32,628 nucleotides of DNA from Akkermansiaceae bacterium (GCA_015062045.1 SUVJ01000020.1:1-32628), one strand, 5' to 3'. Counted from the first letter of the stretch, positions 1 through 11,354 are shown. Translations and numbers: made by a program. Notes: generated by a model not told the origin, from the sequence alone.

Positions 1-119
1 CCTCCGGCTTCCTTCCCACCCCACATTACTGTGACGCAGTTGCCCTTGGCTATTTGATTCCGCCCTGTCAGCGGCTCATTGGGGACTCTCACCCCAGTTA
101 CGTGTCATGCCTGACGTAC
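1..119 (-). mobile_element. Group IIC intron, 5' end (domain I), truncated by window edge
   Basis: Read on the minus strand from about 119, the DNA begins GTACGTCAGGCATG and continues with GGGGTGAGAGTCCCC, then TAGCCAAGGGCAACTG and GGGAAGGAAGCCGGA. These blocks occur in the same order and at similar spacing in domain I of bacterial class C group II introns; the Oceanobacillus iheyensis intron has GGCATG, GGGTGAGAGTCCC, GCAAGGG and GAAGGAAGC. The GTACG start is close to the usual GTGYG. Class C introns insert just behind intrinsic terminator hairpins, and here the hairpin and T-tract of the groEL terminator lie immediately upstream. The catalytic domain V and any reverse-transcriptase gene would be left of the window. 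The exact boundary (119 or 1-2 bases away) is inferred. Confidence 0.82.
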
Positions 120-120
120 T

Positions 121-153
121 AAAAACATCAGCGGGGGCTTTAGACCCCCGCTG
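121..153 (-). terminator. Intrinsic terminator of groEL
   Basis: A perfect 9-bp stem CAGCGGGGG (129-137) / CCCCCGCTG (145-153) with a 7-base loop is followed on the minus strand by GATGTTTTT. It lies 45 bases after the groEL stop and ends the dnaK-groES-groEL unit. It also serves as the probable target hairpin of the adjoining group IIC intron. Confidence 0.9.
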
Positions 154-197
154 AGCGGGTAGTTGGGGTGTTATGAGTGAATGGGATAGGGGGCAGA

Positions 198-2176
<1,979 letters not shown>

Positions 2177-2186
2177 GGTATTTTGT

Positions 2187-2216
2187 ATTCTATTTTGTTT
2201 GTTAAAAATGGTTCAA
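2187..2216 (-). promoter_or_regulatory. Putative groES-groEL promoter with very short leader
   Basis: On the minus strand TTGAAC (2211-2216) is separated by 18 bases from TAGAAT (2187-2192). The -10 ends 10 bases before the groES ATG, giving a predicted leader of about 3-5 bases. It matches the other promoters of this window in geometry. Confidence 0.5.
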
Positions 2217-2223
2217 TGAGGGT

Positions 2224-2264
2224 GGGGTTCGACTCCTCTTCGAGGCGAGGGAGGGCCGAACCCC
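2224..2264 (-). terminator. dnaK-groES intergenic hairpin without T-tract
   Basis: GGGGTTCG (2224-2231) and CGAACCCC (2257-2264) form an 8-bp perfect stem closing a 25-base interior that can itself pair (CCTC/GAGG). It starts 12 bases after the dnaK stop. No T-run follows on the minus strand, so partial termination, mRNA processing or 3'-end protection of dnaK is more likely than full intrinsic termination. Confidence 0.5.
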
Positions 2265-2275
2265 TTAAGGTGTCA

Positions 2276-4210
<1,935 letters not shown>

Positions 4211-4302
4211 CTATTGTTTGTTGTTAAATCTTGCGGCGGCTTGTGTGCCGCGTGTACACTTTTATATGTAGCAAATTTTATGCCAAAAATTTGAAAATGA
4301 TA

Positions 4303-4331
4303 TTTATGTCTTTTAACTTATTAATTGCCAA
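4303..4331 (-). promoter_or_regulatory. Possible dnaK promoter
   Basis: TTGGCA (4326-4331) and CATAAA (4303-4308) on the minus strand are spaced by 17 bases within a very AT-rich stretch. The leader would be about 100 bases. A second TTTTTGGCA followed by TATAAA nearer the gene has poorer spacing. The choice between them cannot be made from sequence alone. Confidence 0.35.
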
Positions 4332-4382
4332 AAATATATAAAATTAATATTTTATTTATCTTGCTTTCTTGCTGTGGGGGCT

Positions 4383-4446
4383 GTGCGACAAATTGCCTCA
4401 TTTAAGACAAAATGTCGCACTTGTTTATTTGCGACAAATTGTCGCA
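4383..4446. promoter_or_regulatory. Cluster of GCGACAA/TTGTCGC palindromes upstream of dnaK
   Basis: TGCGACAAATTGTCGCA (4430-4446) is an 8-bp inverted repeat around one central base. Beside it, GTGCGACA (4383-4390) and TGTCGCAC (4413-4420) form a second perfect 8-bp inverted repeat with a 22-base spacer. The one-base centre of the first argues against a terminator hairpin and for a protein-binding operator. The cluster starts 6 bases after the stop of the tail-like gene and lies about 185-250 bases before the dnaK start. The binding protein is unknown. Confidence 0.6.
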
Positions 4447-4451
4447 TTTAT

Positions 4452-6950
4452 TCATTTTCCGTGAAAATCAAACTCGATGCTCAGGGCAAGGAGTCGGAAA
4501 TCCTGCAAGGCATCTGTATAGAGGCAAAAGCCTTGGCCTACACCGGGCACGGGTATTTGAGAGATACGGATGGATCCGGTGTAGGGGCAGGGCAGTCTAT
4601 CCCGCTGTGGGGTATAGATTTCCCAGCGTGGGGAGCAGGTGGCCCGGTAGGAGAAGGTGGGGGTGCTCTCCAGCAAGCGCAGGCGCACCCGCCCCTCTTG
4701 CCGAACGGAGTTAAAGGAGCGCTCTGATTCGTAAGGCATGGTGTGCAGCTCTGAGCGGTACGGTATGCCGATGCAGAACGGCGTTGTTGCGTTGTAACGG
4801 AAGGTGCCGTCCGCCGAAACGCTGATGGTGCTTATGGGCAATGCAGCATCCTCCGGCACGGCATATACCGTTGCGTTGCTGAGGTGAGGCGCGGTGTATA
4901 CCTCCCCGGCCTCGGGGGCAAAGCTGAGTCGGGAGTCCAGGTAGCAGGGCTCGCTGCTCATGAGCTCCAAAGCAATGGTGCCTGTGGAGTGATAGCGCAC
5001 CACCAGCCACAGCTCATCCTCATGCGTGGTGGCAGAGGGCAGGGCGGCCAGGTGCAGCACAGTGCGCCCCGGAAACTCCATGCGCTGCCAAGCTGTTACC
5101 TGTTGCTCTGTATTGGTGGTGAGCATGGCCACGCTGTTGTCTGCCAACAGTACCCACACATGGGGGCTACTGCCGTGGCATATCACCCACTCTTTGACCC
5201 CGCTGCGGAAGAGATGCTCTGCCAGCAGTGTGGTGTCTGTGGAGGTAAAGCCGTCTGCCTCCAGCTTATAAGAGATTTCCCGCAGGCGTTTGCCGCCGCG
5301 TTGCACGTAAAAGACGGTGTTTTCCAGCCCTGCGGCGGGCATATTTTCACTGCCGACAGAGGATTGGCGATGAAATGCGGCGTTGCTTGCGGTCAACGGG
5401 CTGCCATCTGCCGAGCTGAGGGTCCACTCGCCTTCTGCCGTGCCTACCAGCAAGTTGCGTGCGGGGCATATCCAGCAGATGGAGCTCTGGTTGTCTGTAG
5501 CCAGGGAGAGGTGCAGGGCATCATCATCTGCCGAGCCTACACGAAAGTTATTGAAATCCCCCACGGTGCTGCCGAACAAAGTGGTGGGCAACCCGCGTAT
5601 TCCACCCAACCACAGGCGCCCTTGGTGTACCCCCGAGAAGCGAGGAAAACCATTGCGCCACCCGAAGGCCCCGAAGCTCCACCGGCGTGTATGGTAAGTG
5701 GGGCAAGGGGTTGAATAACGAGTCGATATTTCTGCCAGCACGTGGTGGGCATCTGTATAGCGCATGATATTCCACTTGTATTCTCGCAGCCCTCCTTTGG
5801 CACGAAAAAAGATGTTCGCATTCACCTGTGTGGCAGCTGCGGCCTTGCATACCAGCAGCATGCGGCAGGGCTCAGACTCCGCGCCCGATACGGCCCAGTT
5901 TTGCCGCTCTGCATAGGCGGTTTGGTCAAAAGTGCGTATGCAGCTCCACTGCCATTGGGTGGGGTCTGCCGCTGTAGCGGGGGTGTCGTAACTGCGCCAC
6001 AGCTCCCAAATGGCATTCCATTCTCCATGGGTGCGCACTTCCCAATCTTGGCACACTTCGTAGGGCATGCCGCTTTCTGTAAAGCGCAAAGCTCCCGGTA
6101 AAAAGGAGTCCGGGTAATCTCCGGCAGATTTGCTGCCGTTAAAGGCGGTGGGGGTATAGGGTCTGTAGGCAGTGTAAAAGTAGTAGAGTTTGCTGCTCGG
6201 GTCATACTCTTTGCAAACCGTGCCCCGATATACGATGGTTGTTGACAAATCCGGCGTGTCTACGGCGTCTATTGTAAAGGCTTGGTTCAGAAAGTAAGTT
6301 TGTGTCGGTACTTCTACCTCGGTAACAATGCATTCATTTTCCTCCATTTGAGGGGAGAACTCCGGGGCGTTGTCGGCGGTTTCTAAAATGGCGTAAGCGC
6401 CGTTTTGCAGCGGTTGCACGCGCAGCTCCGTATCTTGTATCAGGTAGGTTTCTCTGGGGAAGGGGGCCGGCTGCATCTTGATACACCGCCATTGGGTATT
6501 GCTATGGCGCTCCAGCCTGTAGGGTGGTCTGTAGGGGCTCGTCACATATACAACATCATTGAGTTGTGTGAAGCGCAGAGACTCCAGCTCTGCCTCTGTT
6601 GCCCACGGGGTGCTCAGGGTGTATGCCTGCCCGTTATCCCCGTTCAATAAGTTGCCGTCTCGGTATACTCTCATGCCCCCGCAATAAAACTCCAGCATCA
6701 GAGCATCCGCCTCCGAAAAACGGAACGCCACTAAGCGAACAGCTGTATCTTGGGTTGCAGCCGGGCCCACATATTGTGTGCCTTTGCGTCTCTGTATGCC
6801 CCCATACGCCTGCACTTCAAAATTGCTCAGCAGTGCCGCGCCTCGGCGGTAGGCCTGTAAATCGAACCTGGCGGATAACCACGGGCTGAGCTCACCCGCG
6901 GTAAAACCTGTTATGTATTGAATGTCTTGCATAGACTGCTTTTTTAGCAT
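4452..6950 (-). CDS. Podovirus-like tail/stabilisation protein, probable prophage relic
   Basis: About 832 residues. The N-terminus (ITGFTAGELSPWLSARFDLQ, then YRRGAALLSNFEVQAYGGIQ, RRKGTQYVG) follows the pattern of the large tail/stabilisation proteins of P22- and T7-like phages (GEVSP...R.DL..Y.......NF...PQGG...R.GT.F). The rest is beta-rich with many aromatic residues and no membrane segments. No capsid, terminase or portal gene is near, so this is an orphan of a decayed prophage or a domesticated tail component; the frame is intact over 2.5 kb. A TAAAAT -10-like box at 6961-6966 lies 10 bases before an ATG at 6950, which I take as start; ATGs at 6992 and 6932 are alternatives. Confidence 0.72.
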   Translation of the reverse strand: MLKKQSMQDIQYITGFTAGELSPWLSARFDLQAYRRGAALLSNFEVQAYGGIQRRKGTQYVGPAATQDTAVRLVAFRFSEADALMLEFYCGGMRVYRDGNLLNGDNGQAYTLSTPWATEAELESLRFTQLNDVVYVTSPYRPPYRLERHSNTQWRCIKMQPAPFPRETYLIQDTELRVQPLQNGAYAILETADNAPEFSPQMEENECIVTEVEVPTQTYFLNQAFTIDAVDTPDLSTTIVYRGTVCKEYDPSSKLYYFYTAYRPYTPTAFNGSKSAGDYPDSFLPGALRFTESGMPYEVCQDWEVRTHGEWNAIWELWRSYDTPATAADPTQWQWSCIRTFDQTAYAERQNWAVSGAESEPCRMLLVCKAAAATQVNANIFFRAKGGLREYKWNIMRYTDAHHVLAEISTRYSTPCPTYHTRRWSFGAFGWRNGFPRFSGVHQGRLWLGGIRGLPTTLFGSTVGDFNNFRVGSADDDALHLSLATDNQSSICWICPARNLLVGTAEGEWTLSSADGSPLTASNAAFHRQSSVGSENMPAAGLENTVFYVQRGGKRLREISYKLEADGFTSTDTTLLAEHLFRSGVKEWVICHGSSPHVWVLLADNSVAMLTTNTEQQVTAWQRMEFPGRTVLHLAALPSATTHEDELWLVVRYHSTGTIALELMSSEPCYLDSRLSFAPEAGEVYTAPHLSNATVYAVPEDAALPISTISVSADGTFRYNATTPFCIGIPYRSELHTMPYESERSFNSVRQEGRVRLRLLESTPTFSYRATCSPRWEIYTPQRDRLPCPYTGSIRISQIPVPGVGQGFCLYTDALQDFRLLALSIEFDFHGK

Positions 6951-7045
6951 ACTTTGATGCATTTTACACATTTTTTGTGCACCCGCAGGCACTTTTCACA
7001 TATTACGGTATCACTTTCTCACATGTGGAGACACCTGCTAACAAT

Positions 7046-7074
7046 TTGAAAATTAGATTGCGATGTTGTGATAT
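7046..7074 (+). promoter_or_regulatory. Possible promoter of the AP2-domain gene
   Basis: TTGAAA (7046-7051) and TGATAT (7069-7074) are spaced by 17 bases, 76 bases upstream of the ATG at 7151. Unlike most promoters here it would give an ordinary leader; a TACAAT close to the ATG is too near to serve for this start. Confidence 0.4.
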
Positions 7075-7150
7075 ATCTGGCATTTTATGTGCCGAACGGG
7101 AGCCCGACTACCTTCCGTCAAGTTTAACAACAAAGCAAACATACAATACC

Positions 7151-7429
7151 ATGACACAACGTAATATCACCCGCTATACGTACGAGACCACATCCTTTCA
7201 AGGCTGGAGACTGAGCATCTGCCGCAAGTGGAACCAGTTTACCAAGTATTTCTCCGACCGCCAATACGGCAGTGAGGAGGCCGCTTTTCAGGCTGCGCTG
7301 GAGATGCGCGACCGCATTTTCGACGCCTTGCGCAAAACTCCCGATGACCCCCGCGGTGTGTTCGAGCGCTTTAAGAACGGTGTAGAAGACGAGCTCGCAC
7401 AGCCCGTTGCCGTTGGCGCAGAGAAATAA
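7151..7429 (+). CDS. Small AP2-domain-like protein
   Basis: A 92-residue protein with the pattern of prokaryotic/phage AP2 domains: GWRLSICRKWNQFTKYFSD followed by a helix rich in Ala/Glu (YGSEEAAFQAALEMRDRIF). In this family three strands followed by one helix bind DNA; phages often carry such domains alone or joined to HNH nucleases. No nuclease part is present here. It is divergent from the tail-like gene, and both may come from one phage. The ATG at 7151 is preferred because an upstream in-frame extension to 6977 shows no family similarity. It is followed by a strong terminator. Confidence 0.7.
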   Translation: MTQRNITRYTYETTSFQGWRLSICRKWNQFTKYFSDRQYGSEEAAFQAALEMRDRIFDALRKTPDDPRGVFERFKNGVEDELAQPVAVGAEK

Positions 7430-7450
7430 GGCCATATAACAATTTCGATA

Positions 7451-7483
7451 AAAAGGGATGCCCATGGCTGGCATCCCTTTTTT
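7451..7483. terminator. Bidirectional intrinsic terminator between convergent genes
   Basis: AAAAGGGATGCC (7451-7462) and GGCATCCCTTTT (7470-7481) make a perfect 12-bp stem with a 7-base loop. T-runs follow it on both strands. It serves the AP2 gene (plus) and the methyltransferase gene (minus). Confidence 0.93.
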
Positions 7484-7521
7484 GAGGGCGTATATCGTGT
7501 TTGTGTCTTAGTCTTAGGGCT

Positions 7522-8613
7522 TTAACGCTCCAGCAGATAGAGCATTTCTTTAACACGCACGGCGCGGTTGCGTAAGTTGCGGCAGCCACGGAAGGTGGCG
7601 TAGTCTTGTTGCATGAGCGTGACTTTGCCGAGGCGAGAGAGCAGGGCATCCATCTCTTGCGGGGAGATGAAGCCCTCCGAGTTGTAAGAGAGGAGAATGA
7701 ACGAGGCGGGTGTAGCCTCTATGAGCTCTTGCAGGCTGGCAGCAGCATGGGCTTTGGTGTTGTAGGGGGAGCGGTTCCAGTTGGTGGGTATGCCGGAGAC
7801 CCGTGATACCAGCTGCGGCCTTTGATAATTCACCAGCAAATTGAGCATGAAATAATTGGAGCCGTAGGGGTGCTGATTATAGGGGGGATCCAGATAGGCA
7901 AGGTCCAGCGGTGGTAAGCTGCGGGCGGCAACCGTGGCATCTTGTTGCAGCACGTGGTACTCGCATTCAAACCGAGAGAACAGAGGCAACGGTAATGTAA
8001 TGGGGGCCAGTATGCGTTGCAACGCGTTTTTGCCGCGCCCGCCGAACTGCCCGATACCTTGTGCGTTTTTATGAAAGCCCTTGAAAACGCCGGAGGTGTT
8101 GGTGTGAACGGAGGCCTGTGTGAGCAGCGGAGCCAGAAAATAGGCTTGCCGGTTTTGTGGCAGGTGGTCAATGGCGCGGCGCAAGGTATCTAAAAAGACG
8201 GCGTTGCGGCGGGTGTAAAAAACGCGCTCTCCGGGGCGAATATTCTGGTCATCTGCCGGGGCGTAAAGCTCTGCAAGCAGGCCTGCCGTGGGGTGTGCCT
8301 CCGCCTCTTGCAGGAGCCGTGCATGCAGGTGCTGCAATTGCTCTGTGTTGACGCTGCCGTGGTTGCTGAGATAGCAGGTGTTGAGAATACGGCTATAGGC
8401 CTCCAAGTCATTGCTGTATAGCACGCTGCTGTATTGCTTGAGGTAGCGGGATACCACGCCCGACCCCGCAAAGGCATCAAAAATGCGCAGCTTGTCTCTA
8501 CCTGTGCGTTGCAGTACCGCCTCTATTCCCCGCCCGATTAAAGGCAACAGGGCACGCTTGTTACCAATGTAGGTGATAAGCTGCTCTGAGAGAAAGCGCG
8601 GGTCTTCTTGCAT
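7522..8613 (-). CDS. D12-class DNA N6-adenine methyltransferase, orphan
   Basis: A 363-residue SAM-dependent enzyme that methylates adenine N6 in a specific DNA sequence. The N-terminal YIGNKRALLP segment, the SAM-binding DAFAGSG (46-52) and the catalytic DPPY (242-245, in YLDPPYNQHPYGSNYF) are in the order expected of the D12/Dam-type class. No restriction endonuclease is adjacent, so it is either a solitary regulatory or phage-defence methyltransferase or a remnant of a restriction system. It follows two small secreted-protein genes with a 12-base gap, which suggests co-transcription with them. The recognition sequence cannot be read from the protein. Confidence 0.9.
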   Translation of the reverse strand: MQEDPRFLSEQLITYIGNKRALLPLIGRGIEAVLQRTGRDKLRIFDAFAGSGVVSRYLKQYSSVLYSNDLEAYSRILNTCYLSNHGSVNTEQLQHLHARLLQEAEAHPTAGLLAELYAPADDQNIRPGERVFYTRRNAVFLDTLRRAIDHLPQNRQAYFLAPLLTQASVHTNTSGVFKGFHKNAQGIGQFGGRGKNALQRILAPITLPLPLFSRFECEYHVLQQDATVAARSLPPLDLAYLDPPYNQHPYGSNYFMLNLLVNYQRPQLVSRVSGIPTNWNRSPYNTKAHAAASLQELIEATPASFILLSYNSEGFISPQEMDALLSRLGKVTLMQQDYATFRGCRNLRNRAVRVKEMLYLLER

Positions 8614-8625
8614 GGGGCGGTGGTT

Positions 8626-9135
8626 TTATTGCGCTTGGCGCACCAGCTCTATGAGGGATTCGTACAGCAACTTGGAGCCAAAATAGTTGTAGGTGCTCAG
8701 GCGCTCTCCCTCTCTGCGTATGTCGACGGATATTTGTCGAATCTCCGGCAAAAAGTTAATCTCATAGTCACCCATAATGATTTCATCTTCAATGGGGCGT
8801 GTGTCCATAGATGCTCCCCACACGCGCAGCTCGGCTGCCAAACGCCTAATTTCTCTGGCGGAGGCATCTGCCGTTTTGCGGTCTGTAATGCCACGCAGGG
8901 TGGTGAGCATCTGCTTTTGCAGTTCAATGCCCTTAAGAATAAGGTTGATGGTCTCTTGGTTAATCTGAGGCAAGGGCTCTTCCTCGGCAGGGGTGGCGGT
9001 GTCTGCCTCGGGCATGGGGGCATCAAAATCCGGCAAATCTCTCAGCGGAGGAATCCCGGAGTCTTCCTCATCTCCGGCATAGAGCGGTGCAGCGCACAGG
9101 GCTGCCGTCAACAGGTAAAATAAAGGCTTTTTCAT
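8626..9135 (-). CDS. Secreted protein, paralogue of the upstream gene
   Basis: About 169 residues with a clean signal peptide (MKKPLFYLLTAALCAAPLYA) followed by an acidic, proline-rich linker and a helical domain. Its start overlaps the stop of the preceding gene as ATGA, which favours 9135 over an ATG 18 bases upstream. The helical part contains LRGITDRKTADASAREIRRL; the neighbour has AAAKDKETADANAKAL at the matching place, so the two share a small helical module. I do not recognise a function; a periplasmic or outer-envelope location is inferred from the signal peptide. Confidence 0.75.
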   Translation of the reverse strand: MKKPLFYLLTAALCAAPLYAGDEEDSGIPPLRDLPDFDAPMPEADTATPAEEEPLPQINQETINLILKGIELQKQMLTTLRGITDRKTADASAREIRRLAAELRVWGASMDTRPIEDEIIMGDYEINFLPEIRQISVDIRREGERLSTYNYFGSKLLYESLIELVRQAQ

Positions 9136-9530
9136 TGCTGAAGCATCATGCACAGGGCACGGAACTGTTTGAAGAATGAGAGAGAATGGTAGCAGTTGCT
9201 TTTTTCAAGTCGAAAAATATGCTCGTAAACTTTACCCCACTCGGTTTGCATGGTTTTGCCGTATTTCTGAACAAGCTCAGCTTGAGCCTCGGGGCTGAGC
9301 TTTTCAATTTTCATCAGCTCGGTGCGTGCATCATATACCTTGGGCAATACATCGTAAAGAGCCTTGGCGTTGGCGTCTGCCGTTTCTTTGTCTTTTGCTG
9401 CGGCCAGTATGGGCGTGAGCTCTTGTGCCAGTTGAATGTAACGCTCAAAAATGCCCTCTATCTCTGCCGTTACAGCTGCCTGCACGCTCATGCAGCAGCA
9501 AATAATCGGTACCGGATGCGTGATTCTCAT
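9132..9530 (-). CDS. Small exported helical protein
   Basis: 132 residues with a short hydrophobic N-terminus (VPIICCCMSVQAAV) that may be a signal peptide, then an all-helical domain (FERYIQLAQELTPILAAAKDK, here quoted only in part, followed by ETADANAKAL). It is the first gene of a three-gene leftward set and overlaps the next gene by four bases (ATGA), indicating translational coupling. It shares the xDxxTADAxA motif with that neighbour. A terminator hairpin at 9552-9582 separates it from the coiled-coil gene upstream. The function is unknown. Confidence 0.65.
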   Translation of the reverse strand: MRITHPVPIICCCMSVQAAVTAEIEGIFERYIQLAQELTPILAAAKDKETADANAKALYDVLPKVYDARTELMKIEKLSPEAQAELVQKYGKTMQTEWGKVYEHIFRLEKSNCYHSLSFFKQFRALCMMLQQ

Positions 9531-9551
9531 GTGTTATTGCCGGTAAAAGGT

Positions 9552-9582
9552 GCCTCCGGTGCGGATGAGCGCTACCGGAGGC
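9552..9582 (-). terminator. Probable terminator after the coiled-coil gene
   Basis: GCCTCCGGT (9552-9560) / ACCGGAGGC (9574-9582) is a perfect 9-bp stem with a 13-base loop. On the minus strand it is followed by ACCTTTTA, a modest T-tract. It lies 22 bases after the stop of the gene at 9604. Confidence 0.65.
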
Positions 9583-9603
9583 TCGTTTCAATGGAGTTTT
9601 GCT

Positions 9604-11199
9604 TTAGGCCTCTTCCTCGGCGGCAGGTTCCTCTGCGGCCGGTTCCTCGGCGGCAGGTTTCTCGGCGGCAGGTTCCTCGGCAGTTTCTTCCGCCTCAGCT
9701 TCGGCTTCTTCTGCAGCAGCTTCGTTAGCGCGGCCTATCTCGTCATCCACAATTTCAGCCAGGCGATCCACCTGTCCCTCGGTAGATTCCGCCAAACGGT
9801 TAAGGGCGGCACGCTTGGAGTCCAGGGAGCGCTGAAGGTTTCTGCGGGAGTTCGTGCGCTGCTTAATCTCTGAGACCAAATCTTCTCGCTGGTCGCGGAT
9901 GGGTTTCTTGTAGTCCTCGGGCAACAGGCTCTTGTGCAGGCGAATAATCTTCTTGAAATCCTCATTGCCATCAAGCTCTTCCTTGGCTTCATCTAATTGG
10001 CCTGCCACCATCAGCTCGCGGGCTTTGTCCATGCTTGCCCAGAAATTGTTGATGATGTCCATAACCTTGCCGGTGTGCTCCAGCGGCTTGTTGTTCTTGC
10101 TGCGGCGCAAAACTTCTTCCACCTTGCGCTTGCAGTTTTTGAGCATGATAAGGTTATTGGGGCGGGGGGTGTACCAAACTTGGGCAATATGCTCGCCGTC
10201 GTCCTCCAGCTGTTGCTCCAGCTTGTCGTATTCGGCTTGCTCTTTTGCCTCCATATCCCCGCGCTTGTTTTCATTCATCTTCTTACGCTTCTTCTCGATA
10301 TTGGCAATGGATTTGTCCCATTTCTTATCGAGCTCCTTGAGTGTCTTCATATACCACTCATAAGCCTCGGGGTATTCGGGGATACCTTGGAAGGATTCTC
10401 TGAGCTCCTCAAACTTATCTAACCCACCAATTTTGCGTGAGTTCTTCTTCTGGTTCATGTCCATTACCATGGCATCGTAGGCGGCTTTGCCGTCTACCGC
10501 GTATTTGCCACGGTCCAAATCTTTAACAATCTCAAAGCTGTAGGGCTTGGCTACCAAAGCATCGTACTCTGCCTGCATGGTGTCAATCTCCGTGCAGGAT
10601 TCCTCAATCTTCTTGAGGTTTTTCTCCAGGCTCTTCAAGGTGCTGCTGTAGCGAGAGTTGAAATTGCGGGAGGGCTCTGTAATGCCGGCTTTCTTTTTGT
10701 CAATTTCGGCCAGCTTGGCGTTGAGGACATCCAATGTCTTCTCTTTGGCAGAGGGGCCGTTGAGGGTGGGGGCAGGGGCATCCGCCGTTTCCTCTTTGGC
10801 TGTGTCTTTCGCAGGTGTTTCCTCAGCAGGAGTATCTGCTGCGGGCTGTTCTTCAGCTGGTTGTTCAGCAGTTTCGGTGGTTTCAGCCGGTGTTTCCTCT
10901 GCCGGTGTTCCCTCTGCGGGTGTCTCCTCTACGGCGGGCTTGTCTTCTTTCTTTACCTTGGGGGCTTTGGCTTTTACCTCTTTTTTGAAAAGGACGGAGG
11001 AGGCTTTTACCTCTTTGGTAACCTCTTCACCCTTTTTATTGAAGCCGGTAAACTTGATGGTGGAATCCGTTTCAAAACTGATTTTACACTGTGTGAACTT
11101 CTCTGCATTAGAGAGAGTGATATCATACAGCTGAGGGGCGGCCTGCAACATGGCTGTGCCCAGTGCAAGAATGGCGAGGAATGAGAAAGGACGCTTCAT
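9604..11199 (-). CDS. Exported coiled-coil protein with Ala/Glu/Pro repeat regions
   Basis: 531 residues. A signal peptide (MKRPFSFLAILALGTAMLQA) is followed by a small beta-type segment (about 24-75), a low-complexity TPAEE/PAEE region (about 85-145), then a long Lys/Glu-rich helical part with heptad-like spacing and a C-terminal tail of EEPAA repeats. The N-terminal segment (ITLSNAEKF..C.ISFETDSTIKFTGFNKKGEEV) resembles small secreted domains in which DNA- or protein-binding is not evident. I do not recognise a named family. The acidic repeat linkers and the coiled coil suggest a structural role in the periplasm or on the cell surface. It has its own promoter (11229-11257) with an ordinary leader. 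Confidence 0.8.
   Translation of the reverse strand: MKRPFSFLAILALGTAMLQAAPQLYDITLSNAEKFTQCKISFETDSTIKFTGFNKKGEEVTKEVKASSVLFKKEVKAKAPKVKKEDKPAVEETPAEGTPAEETPAETTETAEQPAEEQPAADTPAEETPAKDTAKEETADAPAPTLNGPSAKEKTLDVLNAKLAEIDKKKAGITEPSRNFNSRYSSTLKSLEKNLKKIEESCTEIDTMQAEYDALVAKPYSFEIVKDLDRGKYAVDGKAAYDAMVMDMNQKKNSRKIGGLDKFEELRESFQGIPEYPEAYEWYMKTLKELDKKWDKSIANIEKKRKKMNENKRGDMEAKEQAEYDKLEQQLEDDGEHIAQVWYTPRPNNLIMLKNCKRKVEEVLRRSKNNKPLEHTGKVMDIINNFWASMDKARELMVAGQLDEAKEELDGNEDFKKIIRLHKSLLPEDYKKPIRDQREDLVSEIKQRTNSRRNLQRSLDSKRAALNRLAESTEGQVDRLAEIVDDEIGRANEAAAEEAEAEAEETAEEPAAEKPAAEEPAAEEPAAEEEA
9622..9681. repeat. Four 15-bp tandem repeats inside the coiled-coil gene
   Basis: Four near-identical units of the form GGCAGGTTCCTCGGC run head to tail and encode the EEPAA/EKPAA repeats at the protein's C-terminus. 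Copy number could change by slippage without breaking the frame. A second, less regular Pro/Ala/Glu repeat block of the same gene lies at about 10812-10931. Confidence 0.8.
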
Positions 11200-11228
11200 A
11201 TTGGTGATTTATCTCTGACGTTTGGTGT

Positions 11229-11257
11229 ATTCTACCATAAAAAATAGCCTATTGCAA
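11229..11257 (-). promoter_or_regulatory. Promoter of the coiled-coil gene
   Basis: On the minus strand TTGCAA (11252-11257), a 17-base spacer and TAGAAT (11229-11234). The -10 ends 29 bases before the ATG at 11199, so this unit has a leader of about 22 bases, in contrast to most others here. Confidence 0.65.
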
Positions 11258-11319
11258 ACCTCAAATGCGTATCACGACAAAGAAAATTCATGCTGATGGG
11301 CACTTTGAACTCTTTTTTC

Positions 11320-11348
11320 TTGCTTATATTGCTCAAAATGTGCAAAAT
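11320..11348 (+). promoter_or_regulatory. Putative near-leaderless promoter of the first thioredoxin-like gene
   Basis: TTGCTT (11320-11325), a 17-base spacer and CAAAAT (11343-11348). Six bases (AACAGT) separate the -10 from the ATG at 11355, the same geometry as at fucO. The -10 is a weak match (4 of 6). Confidence 0.45.
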
Positions 11349-11354
11349 AACAGT

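Noticed and set aside
2224..2240. GGGGTTCGACTCC resembling a tRNA T-arm
   Set aside because: No acceptor, D-arm or anticodon arm fits around it; the bases belong to the dnaK-groES intergenic hairpin.
2177..2275. Possible CIRCE element before groES
   Set aside because: No TTAGCACTC-N9-GAGTGCTAA-like inverted repeat is present here or in the dnaK upstream region.
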